Shown: positions 43,901 to 55,590, counted from the first letter of the stretch. The stretch: 64,000 bases of DNA from Geosiphon pyriformis (GCA_016748015.1 JAAOMT010000607.1:572137-636136); one strand, 5' to 3'. Notes: generated by a model from the sequence alone, not told the origin. Numbers and translations are program-made.

Positions 43901-44854
43901 TCACAATACTTGGTAGGCTTCCCAGGTAGGTTTCTCTTTCTTCTTCTCCAGTTTGATCAATAGTATCTCTCTTTGAGGAGTCTTGAAGTGGCCACACATG
44001 GCCAGTACACGTATGTGTTGGCTCTGATATGTTAGCTGGAGTTCTTGGGTGTTCCAGTCTAACATCGCATTGACTTTGGATAGCCAGTCATTACCAACAA
44101 GAGCTTGATATTGAGTGGCTTCCATTACTAGAACTTTAATAGGAGTCATAATGCCATTGACTTTGAAAGAGAAGTTGTTAATTTCGCCAATTGGAGTTTT
44201 GGTCACTCCATTGGCTGTGATGATTCTGGTGCTGGCAGCTCGATCAACTCAGTGACTTAATTGATCCATAAGTTGTTGTGTAATGATGCTGCCTGCTGAA
44301 CCGCTGCCAAGGATCAATTTGATGGATTGTCCCTCAACTTTGGCATTAGTGTACATCATGATGATTGGTTTGGCTTCAAGAGCGGCTCCACTAAATAATG
44401 GCATTGCAGCTGTTTCCTCGAATTTGAATGGGAAAATAGCAGCCAAAGACTTGTTTTTGGTGATGGTAACAGATGGAATATTACTGGTGAGTGGTTGTTT
44501 TTGGGCAAATGCTGAGTTATTGGTTAAAGCATCTTCTGTGGTGACCAGGAGACTTAAATAGTTTTGCGAATTCGGGTTCTGAGTTTGACCAGTACTCAAA
44601 TTCCGCTGGCATAATTCAGATGGTTGCTGTGAAGAACTGGGGATCAGTTGATGGACTACCATCACCAATCTCCAGCTTTGTTGAGTCATTCTCAGCCTTT
44701 GGGTTCTATTGGGTGGTAAGCTTTGGGGTGGTGTTTGGATTTGTTGGGGTTGATAGATTATTTGTGGCTGCGGTTGTTGATAAACCATTTGTGGCTGTGG
44801 TTGATAGATTGGAGCTTGATATACCAGAGACTGATAGATTAATGACTGTGTCAC
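43901..44854 (-). pseudogene. gag-protease linker and protease of element F
   Basis: The 201-codon frame (44854-44249) opens with the YQ-repeat linker (YQSLVYQAPIYQPQPQ), then YLSLLVTTED, MYTNAKVEG and LILGSGSAGSIITQQL. The catalytic Asp of D-S-G is Gly. After a stop near 44248, 44206-43901 continues with the flap and YQALVGNDWLSKVN. The protease is inactive. Confidence 0.85.
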
Positions 44855-44969
44855 TGATAGGTAAGCAGGTTGGTTTTGATTTGGGTACTGATTCAGAGTT
44901 TGGAACTGGTGATTGGGGTTTCGATATTGATTTCCTGATCATTGGTTATTTAAACACTGTTGACAGTTA

Positions 44970-45742
44970 ATTTGGATGTGTTCTTGTTTACCACAATAGT
45001 GGCAGATATGTGTTTCCTGTTGCCACTGTTGATTGGTCAATAAAGATAGACGTGGCTGATTTTGGGCATGATTAGAGTTTCTTTGATTATTGCATCATTG
45101 TGGAGGCTGATAAATGGTGTGATTGTCAGCTAAGTATCCTTCCAATCTCTTATTAATTGATTCACTGAACTTCTCCAATTTGGAATTCAATTCAGATAAT
45201 CCATTCATTACTAGATTAATGGCTTGGGCGTAGTTAGCCTCTGACTCAGCAGATTTAAAATCTCTGGCGTGTGTAACTGCATCTTGAAGGGTGCCTGGAT
45301 GCAATAGACGTACATGTTGCAAAATACTGCTGTGCAGGCCACAAATAAACTGATTGAGTATCTGTGGTGCTGTAAAATAGTTGGCATCAATTGCTTGAAT
45401 TTGGTGCAGGTTTTGATAGAAGCATCCTAGGTAAGTGGTAACTGCTTTAGTTTCTTCTTGTTTCATGGTGGTGAATGTATTGACTAGGCAATTGATGCTG
45501 TTATTGTTGCTGAAGTATCTTAGAAATTCCGCTTTGAAGGCATTGAAATCTTGTGGTTTATTAACCAAGCTCTGATACCATGAATTAGCGGTATCCTTGA
45601 GAAAGTAGGGAATGGCTTGCATTGCTCGAGCATTATTCCATCTATTGGCTGTGATGGCCTTTTCTATATCATTCAGCCATATTTGAATGTTATTCTCTTC
45701 GCCTGTAAAGTTGTCAAGTTTTGCAATTGGTGCATAGGCCAT
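44970..45742 (-). CDS. gag capsid-like domain of element F
   Basis: The 215-codon frame (45742-45095) starts at MAYAPIAKLDNFTG and is open through the whole capsid-like domain: IWLNDIEKAITANRWNNA, AIPYFLKDTANSWYQ, FLRYFSNNNSINCLVNTF, LNQFICGLHSS, and the coiled segment SELNSKLEKFSESINKRLEGYLADN. The zinc knuckle (CHYCGKQEHIQINC) is downstream at about 45012-44970 after a stop. It is the best-preserved gag domain of the family here. Confidence 0.85.
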
Positions 45743-46216
45743 TAGATCTAAGTTAGGTGGTTGTGGTGGCTGTTAGAGCAGTTGTTGTTGTCCTGGCTGC
45801 TGGGGTGGTAGTTGAAGTAGCTGCTGTATGGGTTCGGCTATGGGATTAATTGGTGGTTGATCAATGACAATTACCAAAGATAAGTTTTGCTGATTAATTA
45901 ATTCGGGGTTTGGATTGTTCTGCCTTTGATAATTTGGAGTTTCGATTTTTGAATTTTCTAGATTTAGATTTTGCTGAGTTTGAAAATTCGGGGTTTCAAC
46001 TTCCAGGTTTTCAGTGATCGGGTGCTGGTAAGTGAATTCTTGGTTCTCTAATTCTTCTTTCTCTTTTTCTGATTCTGCTGCTTCTTATGGATCAAAGATT
46101 CTGAAATCTGGTGGAGGCGGTGGTGATCGAAGTCTTGATGGGGTTGATGATCACAAATTAAATCCCTTAAAGTATTTGCCATATGGTCCTAATAATTCTG
46201 TTTTCTTTTGTCTACT

Positions 46217-46723
46217 TTAGAATGGGAATTGTCCAAATGCTGATGTCACAGTTGATGGGAATGCGTCTGTTGATGATATGTGGATGGCGCTTTCAGGTGT
46301 ATAGTGGTAGGATGGGTTGCTTGGGGATTCAATTCTGTTTTTCTTCCAAGTAGGCAGCTGTATTTTTCTGGGTGTTACTGCTGGTGTTTGTAATTTTCCC
46401 TTGTCTTTACTAGCGTATGTAATTGAATATCTTTGTTGAGTGTGATGTTCAATTTCTTTGTTGATCTCAGTGATAATAGATGTGAAATTATGATTTGTTG
46501 GTAGGTTGGTGTTTTGAATTAATTCCCTATAGAAAGTTTCTCTTGCTGATTCAGTATTTACTGGTGTTCCTAATAAAGAGGAAATCTTTTTGTTGACGTA
46601 GAAATTGAAGGCTGATTTGGCAGATATATGATTGTGATTTAATCCCAAGTATTGACAATAGTGTTGAAATAAGAATTTTGCGAATCCTAAATGGTTTGCT
46701 CCTATATTTTCTGATTCTGCCAC
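46217..46723 (-). CDS. gag N-terminal domain of element F
   Basis: 168 open codons: GANHLGFAKFLFQHYC, AFNFYVNKKI, ARETFYRELIQNTNLPT, EIEHHTQQRYSITYASKDKGKLQTPAVTP, WKKNRIESPSNPSYHYTPESAI. The first codon is GTG; no in-frame ATG lies upstream up to the primer site. The domain is unique to this family as far as I recognise. A linker with stops (46216-45770) separates it from the capsid-like domain. Confidence 0.75.
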   Translation of the reverse strand: MAESENIGANHLGFAKFLFQHYCQYLGLNHNHISAKSAFNFYVNKKISSLLGTPVNTESARETFYRELIQNTNLPTNHNFTSIITEINKEIEHHTQQRYSITYASKDKGKLQTPAVTPRKIQLPTWKKNRIESPSNPSYHYTPESAIHISSTDAFPSTVTSAFGQFPF

Positions 46724-46785
46724 TTTTGGTTTGGTGTCATTGGTGCTGGTTCTCTGTAAGATTATACTTCACAGGGAGCACCAAA

Positions 46786-47658
46786 TGTTACAGGTGATTG
46801 TTTCTGCTGTTGAATTGAATAATAAACTCATAACTTGGTGCTCAAAAGCTACTTCCATTAATGATGTTCTGTAAGTGTTGTATCTGAAGGTTTTAATAGA
46901 GTCCTTTGTATAATGAACAAAGATTCAATAGTGTCGATAGTAAATGTATCTTTCCAAGAGTTTTCCCAATTTCTTTCTTAGCATGGTGGCCAGATTTAGT
47001 CTGGCAGTCATGTTTTTCTGGTAAGCTATCTGATAATATATAAAATTCTACCTTTATTTCTGGGTCTTTTACCAGGTTATCTTTGACATCAATAACTTAG
47101 CACTTAATCTTTTAATCAATTAGTATACCACAATAAAATCAAAGAAGAATGAAAATAAAATAAAGAAAATAAAATAAAGAGAAATAGAGAAAATAAGCCA
47201 AGGCAATTTGGTACGTTAGTATCTTGTCAATAGCTGTGATCAAGAACTATTGTTCCAGTGTGGTTAAGTATCAATTATTATCAACATAAAGTGTTGATAG
47301 GGAGGAGTGGATTGCGATATAAAATAATTATTTATTTGATAATTGTGTTTCTGAGCTAAGAATTCTGTCATATCAATTCTGTCTTTTTTGTTTCTAACTC
47401 TACTACTATATATACATAATTGAAATTTCTTAATTCCTTGATTCTTCATGACAGGAATCCTGGAATTCTTGGAATCCTGCAATTCTTATGCGAGTAATCC
47501 TGGAATTCTGGAATTCTGCAATTTCTCATTAAGGAATCCTGAAATTTCTGGAATCCTGCAATTCCTGAAAAGAATCCTGGAATTCCACATTTTACTATGC
47601 CTACTTCTGATTGGCTAATAATCATGCTAATATATTTCCTATATTTCTATGAGTAACA
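46786..47658 (-). repeat. 5' LTR of element F
   Basis: 873 bp, partner of 37489-38361. Palindrome array 47585-47445, TATA box 47414-47406, hairpin 2 at 47252-47228 with one mismatch. The primer site (TTTGGTGCTCCCTGTGAAG) follows on the element strand. Confidence 0.93.
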
Positions 47659-47662
47659 ATGT

Positions 47663-48699
47663 CAACAAAATTCTATCAAACAGTATCTTAGAAAGAATTT
47701 TATGGGCAGTCTTAATCAAAGCAATTAGCCTAGTATTGGTTAAAACACCCTCCTATTTATAAGGTTTACAAATCATAGACACCCAAGCTTCCTTCCAAGG
47801 ATGAGATATAGACTCATGCACCAAACAGAGATTCAATAGAATCAAAAGTAAACCGAACACAGAGCTATTACAATGTTTCCAAAGTTTATTTGGAATACCA
47901 AACAAACCAGCAGCCTTATTATCCAGCAGATTTTTGACTACACACAACAATTCATCATAATTAATGGCATTTATAACTTCAGAAAAAGCACTATTGTCAA
48001 GGTAATTCAATAGCAGGTATTGATGCTGCCACAACTCAAGAACATTCCTCAATATAACCTTCTTTCTTGTCCAGTCTTTTATAATTTTGTCAATCTTCTC
48101 TTTAACATCAACTGGATCCAAAATTAAATTGCCATCAGAGACCAGATGGTTCAATACCACTTTGCAAAAAAAATGTTCCAATGCACTACAGATTGTGTGG
48201 CTTTTGTTAACCGCAAAGCTCTTCATCCTTTTTTCAACAGCTGACCTAATGTCCGATTTTTTAGTCCACAATAATTCAGTAAGCTTGAAAACATGATAAG
48301 ATTTCTTTGCATCACAGAGAGCAAAACAAATACAATCTAAACCTGCACCAGAGCTCACAAGATTTTTAACAATAAAAGCTTTATTACTATCAAAAAAAAT
48401 TTAGCACTCCAAAAGAGAGACAAATTGGTCAAAATCCACTTCATGAGAAGCTTTAACAATCTTTGAAACCAAAATCTCCAGTCTATGAAACTTTGAAGAC
48501 TCTTTGGTAAAAATCTTATTGTAACTTTTAAACCATTTTTTTTTGAAAGTTCTATTAGCCAAAAAAGTCATTACTTTGTAAACAATGTCTCATATAATAT
48601 TCAGATCTAAAAGTCTTTTGGCTGAAACAAATTTGTCTAAGAATATAGCAGCATTGGCTGCTGTAGTATTTTTAAACTTATATTATTTCACCTCATTAG
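47663..48699 (-). pseudogene. LINE reverse transcriptase, N-terminal part
   Basis: The open part 48358-47753 has the linker and fingers: LWQHQYLLLNYL, AINYDELLCVVKNLLDNKAAGLFGIPNKLWKHC, LLLILLNLCLVHESISHPWKEAWVSMICKPYK. This is the family pattern 'DNKAAG...P...LWKH...W....I.KP.K' of LINE RTs. Upstream to 48699 the frame has stops. It continues after F at 37484. Confidence 0.88.
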
Positions 48700-49477
48700 T
48701 ATGCTTAATGTTAAATTTTCAACAATTTTTGTTAGTCTGCTTGCACAGTGAGTTCAGCTGCACATCTAGCAAACCACCCAAGCCCACAGAAACATAAACA
48801 GCACTGTAATCAGTATTAAAGTAATCCTCAATATTGGCAATACTATAAACAACTACTGTACTAACCAGATTTGAAAAAACAAACAAATAATCAATTGTTT
48901 TTGCAACACCCCAAAAATTGCACCAAGTTGGCACTTTTACAAAAGAGCTCTCACTCAAGAAATTGACCAAACCCAAGTCAAGGCACTTTTTAAAACTGGC
49001 ACACTTGTAAGAACCATTCTTATTGAAATTATCTTCCAGAATGACAAAAAAAAATTCATTCACAGTCTTTGCAATCATAGAATTAATATTACTTGTCTAA
49101 AAGAAATGTACTATCAAGGATGTCTTAGTATAAAGTCCCAAAATTGACACAGAAAATTTATTTTTGAACAGTAGCCTAATAGAAAGAAGCTAGCCAGGAA
49201 CATTAATTACCTTACACATATGCCTTGCCAAAGAATTGTTTATGATAATTGTAACACCAGAACCCAAATGACCAGAGCCCAAACCAGAAATGAAAATCCA
49301 GACTCCATCAAACTTATTTATGATCCATGAGTAGATCCTATCTCTCAACTTAGTCTTAGTAACAATAGAAATCAAATTGTTCATCTTATTATGCCAACAA
49401 ATTATATCATTCTGTTTTGCAGAATTGTTCATACTCCTAACATTGTATATGGCAATTTTCCAAACCAGATTACTCAT
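48700..49477 (-). pseudogene. LINE endonuclease (APE type)
   Basis: The N-terminal part (49477-49190) reads KIAIYNVRSMN with the Asn and VTKTKLRD, where the catalytic Glu of the E-T-K motif has become Lys; then SGLGSGHLGSGV. The C-terminal part (49078-48719) reads VAKTIDYLFV (Asp) and FNTDYSAVYVSVGL, where the last catalytic His is Tyr. Both losses are transitions. The enzyme would nick target DNA for reverse transcription. Confidence 0.82.
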
Positions 49478-50962
49478 TAAGAATTAGTAGAAGCTGACAA
49501 ACCTAAACCAGAGCACAAACAATCTAATTTCTCCAAAACTGAATTAACCAACACATCTAATGCCACTATTTTAAACTTTAAGCTGCCCACTTTGGTGGTC
49601 AGAACCTTGGAACTACTAGAGCTGAAACCAAACACATTAAAATTAACACCAGTGGGAAGAGAAACAGATGGCACCAATATATTATCCACAGCCATATTTG
49701 AATCCAAACCTGAATTCAAAAGTGTAGAAACAACAAAAGAGGAAGTAAAAGATGAAGATACCAAAGACATTAATCCAATGAAGCTCAACTTTTTCAAGAT
49801 ACCAAAAACTTGGTTTGACAGGAGCTCTACAAAACATTCCAGAAAGGCCAAATGATCATGCAAACCAGAATTATCAGGGGGAGCAAAAATTGCAGAAGAA
49901 ATTCCAATACCAAAAAACCAATCAGTACCAGAAGAGAATAAAAAAACCATACATAAAGGAGAGCCACCAGCAACTTGGGCCCAAGTTTTACCACCAAAAA
50001 AAACTGGGCAGGCAATTAGGGCCTGCTTCTTTTTATATATATTGGCTAAATAGATTTAATCTTGAAAAGATACCACCCACCTACCACAAACTCCAAAATT
50101 CTCACCAACTGAATACATATTAGAAATATGACCAAAATATTTACACTTGGTGCAACAAGCCAAAGAGAGACCAGCCCAGTGCAAATTCACATTCCTAAAC
50201 ACAGAAACAAAATCAATAGCAGCCAATTTAGATGTTTTATCAGCAAAACACACTATTGTACATCTATTATGCACATATAAGCTGAGATTACAGCCAATGA
50301 AGCAAGTTTTCCCACCATATGATTCCATCAAACCAGAAAGATCATGCACTGTAGTTTCAACTGGAAGAGTATAAAGCAAAGTCTGATGCTGGTTTCTGGA
50401 TACTTATATTAGTTTATCACCAATGGCCTTTGTCACACAAACAGAATTTTTTCCCATGAAAATAGACTATCTAGCTGTGACCAAATTAGTTATCTTAGAT
50501 AATTCATACTCCACCAAAGCTTTTTGTCACAAACCAATTAATTGCATTTTGATTGAAACAATCTTTTCAAACTTAAAAAAACAGATTCCATAGCTGATTT
50601 AGAAAGATCAACTGGAATCTTCTTAACAATCACTTCCCGATTCAATTGGCTGTTTATCTTCCTGAAATTATCATTAACAAGAATTTTTTCACAGACTGCC
50701 AATTCTTTTGCCTTATTCAGACTAAATTCAGATGTAAATAATGACCTAATAATTCTGGAAAATTTTGAGAAAGTGGAGGCCCTTCTAAAACCATCAATTC
50801 AATAAAAAAATTTTTTGATTGCAAGTAACTTATCACTATTTGTTTTTTCAGATACAGCAGACAACTCAACATCCAAAGCAAATAATTTGATTGGTTCAAA
50901 GCTACGTTTCTCCAAAACATGTGACTCAGCAGATAGAAGCTAATTGGGTTCAACAAATTTAA
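49477..50962 (-). pseudogene. LINE ORF1, middle and C-terminal parts
   Basis: From 50956 the frame has FEPIKLFALDVELSA, IIRSLFTSEFSLNKAKELAV, then a likely RNA-recognition fold (EVIVKKIPVDLSKSAM). Part 50379-50056 has LYTLPVETTVHDLSGL, GGKTCFIGCN and LHWAGLSLACCTKCKYFGHISNMY, a CCHC knuckle whose last Cys is Tyr. Part 49950-49477 ends with SSSKVLTTKVGSLKFKI, a likely coiled coil. It would bind LINE RNA. It is interrupted at 50966 by J. Confidence 0.8.
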
Positions 50963-50966
50963 GTGC

Positions 50967-51757
50967 TGTTACTCATAAAAAGAAAACAGATATAGAGAAA
51001 TAGTAAATCAATAAACAAATAGTATGTAGCACATGAGCATATTGTTCAGCAATGTGGAACAATGTCAGAAAATATGGCACATTGTTCAGCAATGTGAAGC
51101 AATATAAGCATTGCTCAAAAAATTATAGCACATTGCTCGGGAATGTGAGCAATCTTGTAGAACATCAATTATATATATATAGTGGTAGTGTTAAAAGTAG
51201 AAAGAGCAGAATCGAAAAGTTAAAATCCTTCCACATCACAAATATCAATAAATAATTATTTACTATCTCAATTCACTCTCTACTATCAGCACTTCATGTT
51301 GATAGTAATTGATACTTAACCACACTGGAACAATAGCTCTTGATCACGGCTATTGATGAAATATTAACTTGTACATTGCCTTGGCTTATTTTTTTATTTT
51401 CTTTTCTTTTATTTTATTTTCTTTCTTTGATTTTATTGTTGTATACTAATTGATTGAGGATTAAAGTGCTAAGATACAGATGTCATAGTGATTGGTAAAA
51501 GACCCATGAAACAAGGATAAAACACTCATAGAATTGAGGATAGCTTACCAAGAAAATTACCAGCCACTATGCTAAGAAAAAAATTTGACAAAACTGCAGT
51601 TTTGGAAAGCTACAGATAAAATTCTCAATTACATTTCTGTTTATTATACAAAGAACTTCACAACAAAATCTTCAGATAAATGACACCAGAATACCAACCA
51701 AACACCAAGTTACAGATTTGTTATTTGATCTGAAACCCCAAATAATCATCTGTAACA
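50967..51757 (+). repeat. 5' LTR of J (subfamily 2)
   Basis: A 791-bp LTR with an array of ATTGCTCAGCAATG-type palindromes (51028-51155), TATA box (51170-51182), hairpin 1 (51283-51305) and hairpin 2 (51331-51355). It is one array unit (about 41 bp) shorter than the 3' LTR. Confidence 0.93.
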
Positions 51758-51777
51758 TTTGGTGCTCTTTGTGAGAT
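51758..51777 (+). other. Primer-binding site of J
   Basis: TTTGGTGCTCTTTGTGAGA directly follows the 5' LTR. It matches the family site with two T-for-C changes. Confidence 0.7.
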
Positions 51778-51819
51778 ATAATCCTACAGAGAACCAGCAC
51801 CAATAACACCATCCAAACA

Positions 51820-52680
51820 GTGGCAGAATCTGAAGAAACAGGAACAAACCACTTAAGATTTGTGAAATTCTTATTTCAACACTATTATACTTATTTGGAA
51901 TTAACAAATAATAGTTGGCCAACAGAATCAGCTTTCAATTGCTACGTCAATGAAAGAATAGTATATCACTTGGAAGACCAAGAAGATCCAGAATCTGCCT
52001 TTAACAACTTCTTTAGTGAATTGCTCCAAAGCACTGCCTTTTCACAAAACTACCTATTTGCACCCCTAATTACAGAAATAAACCAAGAAATTAAAAAATA
52101 CACCAAACAAAGATTTCTCATCACTTTTGCCAACAAAGGAAAAGGAAGGTTAAAAACACCAGCAAGAACACCAAAGCAAATCCAACTACCCACTTGGAAG
52201 AAACAAAGATTTGATTCACCTACTAATCCATCATATCACTACACACCTGGAAGTACTATCAATATAATAAACACAGCTACAACAAGCATGACAATGCCAC
52301 TAAACCAAATTCCATTTCAAAGTAAACAAAAGAAAGCAGAGTTATTAGGAACATACAGTGATTATTTTGAGGAATTTAAATCACAATCCTCAACACCATC
52401 AAGAATTTGATCACCACCACCACAACCAGATTTTGGAGCTGTTAGTCTTTGGGAAATAACCAACTCTGAGGAAGAAGAGAGTAGTGATCAGGAAGTTAAT
52501 AAGCAAAACCCAATCCTAGAAAACTCAGAAATTAAAACTCCAGTCAATCAAACTCTGGAAAATCAGAATAATCAAAACCATGACATAATTAATCAACACT
52601 TATCTCCAGTAATTGTGATCAATCTACCACCAGTCCCACCAAATGCAGAACAACAACAACAGCCACAACCACTATCTTAA
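51820..52680 (+). pseudogene. gag N-terminal domain of J
   Basis: 196 open codons (51820-52410): GTNHLRFVKFLFQHYY, AFNCYVNERI, AFNNFFSELLQS, NKGKGRLKTPARTP, WKKQRFDSPTNPSYHYTPGSTINI, YSDYFEEFKSQS. The frame starts with GTG; the closest in-frame upstream stop is TGA in the primer-site region, with no ATG between. After a TGA an acidic and then Asn/Gln/Pro-rich linker runs to 52680. Confidence 0.78.
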
Positions 52681-52710
52681 CAACAAATCCAGCAGCAATC
52701 ACAACAACCA

Positions 52711-54474
52711 ATGACTTACACTCCAATTGCCAAAATTGAGAAATTTACTGGCAAAGAGAACGACACTGTTACCAGACAAAATTAGAGATATTATTTAGCA
52801 TGAAATTATTTTTATTTCCTATTATTAATTAGCATATATTATTATTTCAAATTATCACTTATTATATTAGCAAAATGTCTGAAATTATTATTTAATTAAT
52901 AACCCAATTTGTACATAACACAAATGTAACTTAAGTGCAATAATCAATTATGCAATACCCTGAAATATGTAACATTCAAAAAGTTTGCCGAAATTTGTAG
53001 AAGTTCACTGAAATAATTGATAGTTTACCAAAATATCTAATAGTTCACAGAAATAACTTGTAGTTTGCCAAAATGTATCTTTAGTTCAGCGAAATTGTAA
53101 AAAAGAGCAAAGTTCAAGTTCATAGAATAGTGTTATGACAAGTTGTATAAAAGAAAAGCTTTTTTCTTCAAGAAAATGTATCTTACTTAGATTTATTACT
53201 TAGAACCATTTCTATATATACAGAAATAAATAAATATCAAATAATTCAAAAAACCAAATTCTTTAATTATTGCACTTGGAAAGTCCCCAAAACCCAACTA
53301 ATATTTTGAAATTGATTAGCTACCAATTTCAATAAACTATTAGTGACTCCAAGCCTGGATAAAAAATGTTTCCCTTGACAGAATTCTATTTTTTTTATAT
53401 TTTTTTTATTTTCTTTCTTTTATTTTCTTATTATAATTATTAGGATAACCTACAGACAAGATTCCTGTAAAAGAGTTGACTTTCACAACAAAGTAACTAC
53501 ACATTTTTAGTAAGCTTTTAGATGAGCAATTCCTGAGAAAGAGTTGACATTTACTACAGTGTAACTACACAAAGCAACTGGCACAGAATTGGCCATTCCA
53601 CTTATAAGCCCAGCAGTTCAAATTATAGGAGATAATTTGAAGATAAATTCAGTTATTGGAGGTTCAACTACTTTTAGAAAATGTGAATTTGCAACCAACA
53701 GACAGTTACAACATTCAAAAAAAGAGACCAAAAACCTTTGATAACAACACCCAAGTATGACTCAACAATGTGAAAAAAGCCATCACAGCCAATGGATGAA
53801 ATGATGACAGAGCCCTTCAAGCAATTCCCTATTTTCTACAAGATACTGTTGACTCGTGGTATCAGAGTTTAGCCATTAAACCTCAAACATTCTAGGAATT
53901 CAAAACTGCATTTTTGGGATATTTCAGTAATAATAACAGCATTAATCACTTAGCCAACATCTTCACCACAATCAAACAAGGAGAAACTAAAGCAGTTACT
54001 ACTTATTTGGAACATTTTCACAGGAATCTGTGCCAAATCTAAGCAATTCAAGCTGACTATTTTACAGTGCCTCAGATTTTAAATTAGTTTATCCATGAAC
54101 TGCATAATAGCCTATTCCAATGTGTACATCCAATGCACCCACAAACTCTCCAAAACACCATCACAAATGTTAGAGATTTTGAATTGGCAGAACTTGAAGC
54201 AAACCATGCCCAAGTCATTAATCTAGTGATGAATAGATCATCTGAATTGGATTTCAAATTGAAACAATTAAGTGATTCAACTAATTAGAAATTGGAAGGA
54301 TACTTAGCTGACAATTATGCAATTTATCAACCACCACAACAATGCAATAACCCAGAAAACATGAATTGTTTCCAAAATCAGTCATGTCTATCTTCATTTC
54401 CAAATTAGCCGTGGCAACAAGAGATGCATGTCTGCCATAACTGTGGTAAACAAGACCACATTAAAGCTGACTGC
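52711..54474 (+). pseudogene. gag capsid-like domain and zinc knuckle of J, split by a solo LTR
   Basis: It starts MTYTPIAKIEKFTGKENDT (52711-52766), is split by the 980-bp insertion, and resumes at 53751 with VWLNNVKKAITANG (shift corrected by removing the insertion and one ACAC). It continues with AIPYFLQDTVDSWYQS, FLGYFSNNNSINHLANIFTTIKQGE and stops. The CCHC knuckle CHNCGKQDHIKADC is at 54433-54474. Confidence 0.82.
52767..53746. mobile_element. Solo LTR of another family inside J gag
   Basis: A 980-bp insertion with ends TGTTACC...TAACA and duplication ACAC (52763-52766, 53747-53750). It has no coding region of note. It contains six units of about 20 bp (AGTTTGCCAAAATG/AGTTCACTGAAATAA type, about 52978-53095), a TATA-like region near 53213, a T-rich stretch near 53390, and two units of about 65 bp near 53460-53570. 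Termini and duplication size match Gypsy LTRs; no second LTR or internal region is seen. Confidence 0.8.
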
Positions 54475-54524
54475 TGATTTTATAATAATAACTCATGATT
54501 GGGAAATCAATATCGAAACCCTGA

Positions 54525-55590
54525 TTGTTGGTTACAAACTCCAAACTATCAATCAACCTCAACAATATATCAACCAAATTACATACTTATGATGCAACCG
54601 CAGATTTATCAGCCTCCAATTTATTAACCAACAACATCTGTTATCTATCAACCACAGTCCCAACCCATATATCAGCTGTAGCCCCAAGTAATTTATCAAT
54701 CCCACCAAATTCAAACACTGTTACAAAAATTACCTCAAAATGGAACCCAAAGGCCGAGACTGATACAGCAAAGCTGGAGATTGTCAATGGTGGTCCATCA
54801 ACTGATCCCCAGTTCTATAACACAACCATTAGAATCTCGACCATGGAATTCAGGCACCAGGTATGCTTAACATCCAAATTCCCAGAACTATTTAAGTCTA
54901 CTGGTTACTCCAGAAGACACCCAACCCAATAATCCAGAAACCAATAAACACCCAACACTTACCAACAATATTCCGTCAGCTATCATTACCAAGAATAAAT
55001 TACTGGATGCCATCTTCCCATTTGAACTCGAAGAACTGTCAATCACACCATTATTTAGTGGAACCACTCTAGAAGAAAAACCTATTACTGCCATGTACAC
55101 TGATGCCAAAGTTGATGGCCATGCCATCAAATTGATCCTAGACAATGGATCAGTTGGCAGCATCATTACAAAACAACTTATGGACCAATTAGGTCACCGA
55201 GTTGATCACACTGCCAGCACCAGAATCATAACTGCCAATGGAGCAACCAAAACTCCCATTGGTGAGATTGATGACTTTCCTATAGAAGTCAATGACATCA
55301 TCGTACCAATCAAAGTATTAGTCATGGAAGCCACCTAATACCAAGCCCTCGTTAGTAATGATTGACTATCAAAAACCAATGCATTGCTTGATTGGAATAT
55401 GCAGAAACTTCAAATTAGCCAGAATGGATGACACACACGAGTACCAGCCACATGTGACCACTTCAAGACCACCAACTCGACAACACCTCTCATTAAGTTT
55501 GAGGAAGAAAAGAAGAAACCTATCTGGAAAGCCTACCAAGTTTCTTGGACTGACACAGAACACAATGAGCTGCTGCCAGTACCTTTGTGA
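54525..55590 (+). pseudogene. gag-protease linker and protease of J
   Basis: The linker 54525-54932 (in a shifted frame Ser/Thr/Asn-rich), LFKSTGYSRRH, then protease 55093-55338: MYTDAKVDG, LILDNGSVGSIITKQL with catalytic Asp kept but Asn for the Ser/Thr, and a TAA for Gln before YQALVSND followed by a TGA for Trp. Then a Lys/Glu stretch to 55590. Inactive. Confidence 0.82.

Larger units (their letters stand above)
37489..47658 (-). mobile_element. Ty3/Gypsy element F, complete, 10.2 kb
   Basis: The best full-length member of the dUTPase family here: LTRs of exactly 873 bp at both ends, primer site, gag, protease, cysteine module, dUTPase, RT, RNase H, integrase, ORF3. The target duplication is ATGC (37485-37488) and ATGT (47659-47662), one transition apart, within LINE RT. 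The two LTRs differ at many sites but, by eye, by transitions only. Integrase keeps its DDE residues, while RT (YLDN) and protease (Asp lost) are inactive. Confidence 0.93.

Noticed and set aside
37489-47658. Classical RIP as in ascomycetes.
   Set aside because: The substitutions are not limited to CpA; CpG, CpC and CpT contexts are also hit. I leave the mechanism open.
47753-48358. The 201-codon frame as a host gene.
   Set aside because: It contains the LINE RT pattern and continues in frame beyond F with further RT motifs.
36960-50966. The LINE segment is flanked by LTRs in opposite orientation (G on the left, J on the right), like a giant composite element.
   Set aside because: J has its own GTGC duplication on both sides and LINE ORF1 continues right of it, so the LTRs belong to independent insertions.
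52975-53100. Short regular repeats as a CRISPR array.
   Set aside because: Units are degenerate, directly adjacent without unique spacers, and the context is a eukaryotic LTR.
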